From Gemmatimonadota bacterium (GTDB taxonomy: Bacteria; Latescibacterota; UBA2968; UBA8231): 8,646 nt of DNA. Both the position numbers and the translations under genes were made by a program. The stretch is from positions 1 to 8,646 of the forward strand of contig JAPOYQ010000591.1 of assembly GCA_026706505.1 (NCBI GenBank), read 5' to 3'. Below, one piece after another: positions 5,518 through 8,646 of the stretch; position 1 is the first letter of the stretch, and the number at the start of each line of letters is the position of its first letter. The notes under the pieces are model-generated. The model saw nothing but the letters and a program-made list of their open reading frames with translations. It did not search any database and was not told where the DNA came from.

Positions 5518-6849
5518 CTATGCGCCAATGCGCTCCAAAGCCACGGCCGCATTGGCACGGGCGTAGCGGTCCTCGTCGTCGATATTTTTGCACAGGGCGG
5601 GCACAGCTTCGGCGGCGGCTGGGCCGATCTTGGCCAGTGAGAGTGCGGCGTTGTGGCGGATCCAGCTCTCGGAATCTCGCAGGCGACGGCTCAGGGCGGG
5701 CACGGCTTCAGCAGCGGCTGGGCCGATATTGCCGAGTGCCTCGACTGCATTGCGCCGCACCCACTCGGCCTCGTCGTCGAGGGCGCGGGTGAGATGGGGC
5801 ACGGTGTCGGACGCTGTGGTGCCCAAGTCGCCGAGTACATCGGCGGCCGCGGCGCGCAGCCACCAGTCGTTTTCGTCGAGCAGTTCCACCATGTGGGGCA
5901 CAGCGGGGCGGCCAATAGCGGAAAGGGCAAAGACCGCGTCGAGTTGGCTGGGGTTGGTGTGTGCGTTCGCTAGGTTGGTTTCGAGACGCGCTTTGGCCTC
6001 GCCGCGCAGCGCGTTCAAGAGGACGGGCATTGCTTCTTTGCCGCGAGCAGCCAAGGCGTATACGGCGCGCAGCCGCTCGGCTTCGGCTTCGGCGTCTAGG
6101 GTCTGACGCAACTCGTCGAGCGAAACCGCCGTGGAGGCTGCGGTGCCATCGGTGCCGCGCATCCAGTCCCAAGCGCGACGACACAGATCGGCGGGTGGGT
6201 CGGTGCCTTCGGCTTGCCAAGTGCCGTCGCGATGATCCCACGAGGGTATCTGCGGCTCGCCCATGCGAGTGAAGAGGAACTTGACCATGAAGCGGTCGCT
6301 GGCGCTGGCGTTGGGCATGGCGCGGTGCCAGAGGTCGTAATGGACGATGGTCACCGTTCCGGCTCGACCGCAGAGGGGCTGCTCTTCCCGCTCGTAGGCT
6401 TGTTTTGATGAATTGTAGTACTGAGTGGCTGGCAAAATCGCGGTCGGGCCCATATCCAAGCTGACGTCCTGCGGATAGTAGAAGGCCATGGTCCAGCGGG
6501 TGCGGTGGTGGCGCACGTTCTGGTCGTTTTCATAGCTGTCCTGGTGCATGCCTTGGCCTTGGGACCCACTGGGATTGTGGTGGCAGTGGCGGTGCGGGTG
6601 GATGAGGTAGGAAGGGCCGAGGAGGCTCTGAAGAGCACCGTCAACAGCGGGATCGCGGAGGATTTGATATAGGTCCGGAACTTTGGGGAGGATGTCGTTA
6701 CCGGGATTGCCTTCGGTGGCGAAGAGGGCTTCAATTTGGCGATGGATATTGTGGTGAACCGCGGGCAGGTGAGCAGTTTGCACGGTGATATAGCCGTTGG
6801 TCAGGTAGGCTTGGACTTGGGCGTCGGTCAGGAGGATGGGTGCGGGCAT
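5518..6849 (-). CDS. Phytanoyl-CoA dioxygenase (PhyH) family protein with C-terminal HEAT repeats
   Basis: This is a 443-residue two-part protein. Residues 1 to about 215 form a PhyH-type Fe(II)/2-oxoglutarate-dependent oxygenase. The N-terminal LTDAQVQAYLTNGYITV is the typical entry helix and strand. H102-x-D104 (GMHQDSY) and the distal His175 (LWHRAMPN) form the iron triad. Arg186, 11 residues later (SDRFMVKF), fits the 2-oxoglutarate-binding Arg. MGPTAILPATQYY (133-145) matches the family's 'G-x-x-x-IPGSH' stretch. Residues 250-443 are HEAT repeats. The enzyme would hydroxylate an unknown substrate with O2 and 2-oxoglutarate in the cytoplasm, and the HEAT part probably binds a partner protein. 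ATG 6847-6849 is chosen because homology starts at once and an AAAAAGG lies upstream. It diverges from the symporter gene. No clear terminator follows. Many PhyH relatives in environmental genomes lack any characterised substrate. Confidence 0.9.
   Translation of the reverse strand: MPAPILLTDAQVQAYLTNGYITVQTAHLPAVHHNIHRQIEALFATEGNPGNDILPKVPDLYQILRDPAVDGALQSLLGPSYLIHPHRHCHHNPSGSQGQGMHQDSYENDQNVRHHRTRWTMAFYYPQDVSLDMGPTAILPATQYYNSSKQAYEREEQPLCGRAGTVTIVHYDLWHRAMPNASASDRFMVKFLFTRMGEPQIPSWDHRDGTWQAEGTDPPADLCRRAWDWMRGTDGTAASTAVSLDELRQTLDAEAEAERLRAVYALAARGKEAMPVLLNALRGEAKARLETNLANAHTNPSQLDAVFALSAIGRPAVPHMVELLDENDWWLRAAAADVLGDLGTTASDTVPHLTRALDDEAEWVRRNAVEALGNIGPAAAEAVPALSRRLRDSESWIRHNAALSLAKIGPAAAEAVPALCKNIDDEDRYARANAAVALERIGA
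5521..5898 (-). repeat. Tandem 99-bp HEAT-repeat coding units
   Basis: The last four HEAT units of the PhyH fusion protein have exact 33-residue spacing, marked by the Pro of 'xVPxL' at residues 318, 351, 384 and 417. Consensus features are AVPALxxxLxDExxWVRxNAxxALGxIGPAAAEA. The last units are alike at DNA level too: the starts of the units at 5595 and 5694 differ at only about six of 45 bases. This indicates recent duplication or gene conversion. A further unit with Pro275 lies 43 residues before the first, separated by a longer loop (ETNLANAHTNP). Confidence 0.85.
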
Positions 6850-6958
6850 GAGGCCGGCCTTTTTGCTGTAGAGAAGGATCGATGCGCTGGCAAAGAATAA
6901 CGATAATTGGCCATACAGATTGCAAGCGAAGCTATCCCGAGTTAGTTAGTACCACAAC

Positions 6959-6987
6959 TTGACGCGGCGTTTTTAATTCTGCATAGA
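6959..6987 (+). promoter_or_regulatory. Candidate sigma-70-type promoter of the symporter gene
   Basis: TTGACG (6959-6964, five of six bases of the -35 consensus) is followed by a 17-bp spacer and CATAGA (6982-6987, a weak three of six -10 match). The start of transcription would lie roughly 35 nt before the GTG start of the symporter. The position is sensible but the -10 box is poor. Confidence 0.35.
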
Positions 6988-7018
6988 GAGCGGCACAAAA
7001 ACTAGCTGCTTCCCGGAC

Positions 7019-7027
7019 AAAGGAGGG
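7019..7027 (+). promoter_or_regulatory. Strong Shine-Dalgarno deciding the GTG start of the symporter
   Basis: AAAGGAGGG lies just ahead of GTG at 7031-7033, with about 4-5 nt between the AGGAG core and the start codon. The next in-frame ATG (7055) is too far from it, which supports the GTG start. Confidence 0.75.
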
Positions 7028-7030
7028 ATT

Positions 7031-8646
7031 GTGTCGGGTCTGGATTACGCGCTGATGGCGCTCTACATGCTCTTTTTGGTGGGGATGGGACTGTACTACA
7101 GGAGATTCGCCCAACAGAGCATGGAAAATTACTTCTTGGGTGGGCGCAAGATGAAGGGGTGGATGAGCGGCACCAGCTATGCGGTCACCTGCATGAACGC
7201 AGACGTAGCGCCAGCGTACTGCGGCATGACGGTCATCACCGGGACCTTTATCTGCTGGTGGTACCTGAGCCGCTTCGGGCTGGCGCTGATGATCGGTGGG
7301 CTGCTTTTTGCCGCGTGCTGGCGGCGATTGAAAATTTTTACCTCACCGGAATTTTACGAGCTCCGCTTTGGCGGTGCGGCCGCGTCGACGATGCGCGCTT
7401 GGGTCTCGATGCGCAGCGCCTTTGTCGCAGTGGTAGCCTGGACTGGGGCTGGGCTTTTGGGGCTGACTAAAGTGTCTGAGGCGCTCTTGGGCTGGTCGCG
7501 CTTTGAGACCTTTTTGCTGGTCATTCCGATCATCCTAGTCTATGTGGTGCTCTCCGGCTATATGGGCGTGGTGATGTCGGATTTGATCCAGACCGCAATC
7601 ATGATCGCATCCTCGCTGATATTGATGGGCTTGGTCTGGGCCGACTTCGGCGGGCCGACAGGGCTCTATCAGGCACTGGTCACGCAGTTCGGGGAAGGGG
7701 TCGTTAGCTGGCATCCGCCGATGAGTCACGAGCTTTTGGGGGTGGTGGGGATTATCGCGTGGACGATGGGAACCGCGATCGGCTATGGCGGCGATGTGGC
7801 CCCGATGGCCGGAGCGATGGAGGGCCAACGGCTGCTGTCGTGCCGCAACAGCCGCGAGGCGACGCGGATGTACGTCTGGACCGAGATCGTGCTCTTCCTC
7901 ATGCTGGCGGTGCTGACTCTGCCGGCCCTAGGGGCGATGGTCAAATGGCCGGGCCTGCACGACGGCAGCATGGACAAGGAGTTGGCCTACGGTCTCCTGC
8001 TAGGCCACTACCTGCCTTCAGGTCTTCTGGGACTGGCGCTGGTGGCGATGTTCGCGTCGATCATGTCCACGGTGGACTCCAACATGAACTTCGGGGCCCA
8101 GGTCTTTATCAACGATGTGTATCGGCGCTTTATCAAACGCGGCGCTGAGATGGGTCACTACATGGGCATCGGCCGGGTGGTGATGCTGGCGATCATGGGC
8201 CTTTCGCTGGCGGTCGCGCTACAGGCCGAGAACGTCATCGATATCGCGGTCTTCATGCTCGGGCTTTCCTCGGCCGAACTGACGGCTAATTGGGGCCAGT
8301 GGTGGTGGTGGCGCTTTAACGGCAAGGCGCGATTGGCCGCTTCTTTCGGCGGACCGATAGTCTTTCTCCTGAACAAGTACGTGGTTTTCGCCCATTTGAT
8401 TGATGCGGGGCAGGATGCGGTGTATGTGATAGTTCTCTCGTCGATTGCCGCGACGTGCTTGCTCTGGATCGCGGTGGCACTTTGCACCAAGCCAGAGCCA
8501 GAGGAAAAGCTCTTGGCCTTCTACAAAGAGGCGAGGCCGATGGGATGGTGGGGGCCGATCGCGCAAAAGGCGGGTGTTGAGACCGGTGGCGGCACGCCGA
8601 TTGTGCACGGCCTAGGTCTCGCCCTGCTCGGTGCGGTGGCCGTGGG
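7031..8646 (+). CDS. Sodium:solute symporter (SSS family), 3' end outside window
   Basis: The frame from GTG 7031 stays open to the window edge, giving 538 codons without a stop. The product is a multi-pass membrane protein of the SSS (PutP/SGLT) family, which imports a solute with Na+. The N-terminus LDYALMALYMLFLVGMGLYY is the usual first helix, followed by YFLGGRKMKGW (34-44). The conserved family stretch GYMGVVMSDLIQ is at 176-187. AMFASIMSTVDSNMN (339-353) includes Ser346-Thr347, which align with the Na+-site Ser340/Thr341 of PutP. More hydrophobic helices follow, with an unusual run of four Trp (WWWW) after GQ in a late cytoplasmic or helix-edge position (about 8299-8320). A soluble stretch rich in Lys and Glu (KPEPEEKLLAFYKEARP) precedes another hydrophobic segment at the edge. 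The substrate is unknown. Its divergence from the PhyH gene hints at shared regulation. Confidence 0.93.
   Translation, partial: MSGLDYALMALYMLFLVGMGLYYRRFAQQSMENYFLGGRKMKGWMSGTSYAVTCMNADVAPAYCGMTVITGTFICWWYLSRFGLALMIGGLLFAACWRRLKIFTSPEFYELRFGGAAASTMRAWVSMRSAFVAVVAWTGAGLLGLTKVSEALLGWSRFETFLLVIPIILVYVVLSGYMGVVMSDLIQTAIMIASSLILMGLVWADFGGPTGLYQALVTQFGEGVVSWHPPMSHELLGVVGIIAWTMGTAIGYGGDVAPMAGAMEGQRLLSCRNSREATRMYVWTEIVLFLMLAVLTLPALGAMVKWPGLHDGSMDKELAYGLLLGHYLPSGLLGLALVAMFASIMSTVDSNMNFGAQVFINDVYRRFIKRGAEMGHYMGIGRVVMLAIMGLSLAVALQAENVIDIAVFMLGLSSAELTANWGQWWWWRFNGKARLAASFGGPIVFLLNKYVVFAHLIDAGQDAVYVIVLSSIAATCLLWIAVALCTKPEPEEKLLAFYKEARPMGWWGPIAQKAGVETGGGTPIVHGLGLALLGAVAV

Larger units (their letters stand above)
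6850..7030. other. Divergent promoter region between PhyH-HEAT gene and symporter gene
   Basis: These 181 bp separate two divergent starts and are AT-richer than the flanking genes. One candidate + strand promoter is listed separately. No comparable - strand promoter stands out. No operator-like long inverted repeat or small ORF was recognised. Confidence 0.4.

Noticed and set aside
5504..5520. Short stem AGTGCT/AGCGCT at the end of the PhyH-HEAT gene as a terminator
   Set aside because: On the - strand, where it would be needed, it has a C-A mismatch in a six-base stem and only a short, delayed T-run.
5588..6408. + strand open frames opposite the HEAT repeats rich in Ala, Arg and Ser
   Set aside because: Their composition is explained by the antisense of GC-rich repeat codons, and they have no independent start signal or family similarity.
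6851..6865. Palindrome AGGCCGGCCT followed by five T on the + strand, like a small terminator
   Set aside because: The palindrome has no loop and could only form about three pairs around CCGG. It also lies in the 5' leader of a - strand gene with no + strand gene ending nearby.

Overview
The window is dense, GC-rich bacterial DNA with seven protein-coding genes (two cut by the window edges) and one broken gene. The mix of genes is an aldo/keto reductase, two HpcH/HpaI-type aldolase homologues, a D-2-hydroxyacid dehydrogenase, a phytanoyl-CoA-dioxygenase (PhyH) protein fused to HEAT repeats, and a sodium:solute symporter. This combination resembles environmental lineages rich in such catabolic genes (Latescibacterota or Poribacteria-like genomes). 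That assignment is only an impression, since there is no rRNA or marker gene to test it.

Region 1 (1-3042) is metabolic. On the + strand, the end of an aldo/keto reductase is followed after 12 bp by a divergent HpcH/HpaI homologue with its own Shine-Dalgarno, and this pair ends in a clear intrinsic terminator (about 1117-1149). Facing it on the - strand, a D-2-hydroxyacid dehydrogenase overlaps by ATGA with a canonical HpaI-type aldolase. The two aldolase homologues therefore converge with 63 bp between them. The - strand copy has all the expected catalytic residues (His47, Arg72, Glu152, Asp178). The + strand copy keeps the two metal ligands (Glu154, Asp180), but the catalytic His and Arg positions are Tyr47 and Lys72. 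A reductase, aldolases and a hydroxyacid dehydrogenase together suggest breakdown of a sugar acid or similar 2-oxo/2-hydroxy acid, but no substrate can be named.

Region 2 (3169-5398) is different. A lower-GC gene encodes a long repetitive coiled coil with a C-terminal membrane anchor. It is split by one in-frame TAA at a position where sibling repeats have Leu. Its repeats are 11 residues long, with some shortened to exactly 7. Converging on it is a 508-residue PcfJ-like protein of unknown function.

Region 3 (5518-8646) holds two divergent genes separated by 181 bp: a PhyH-family dioxygenase with a C-terminal HEAT array of exact 33-residue period, and an SSS-family sodium:solute symporter that runs off the right edge.

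No tRNA, rRNA, CRISPR array, insertion sequence or obvious defence system is visible, and no gap between genes exceeds about 200 bp. The strongest leads are the broken hendecad/heptad coiled-coil gene, the aldolase homologue with a rebuilt active site, and the PhyH-HEAT fusion.
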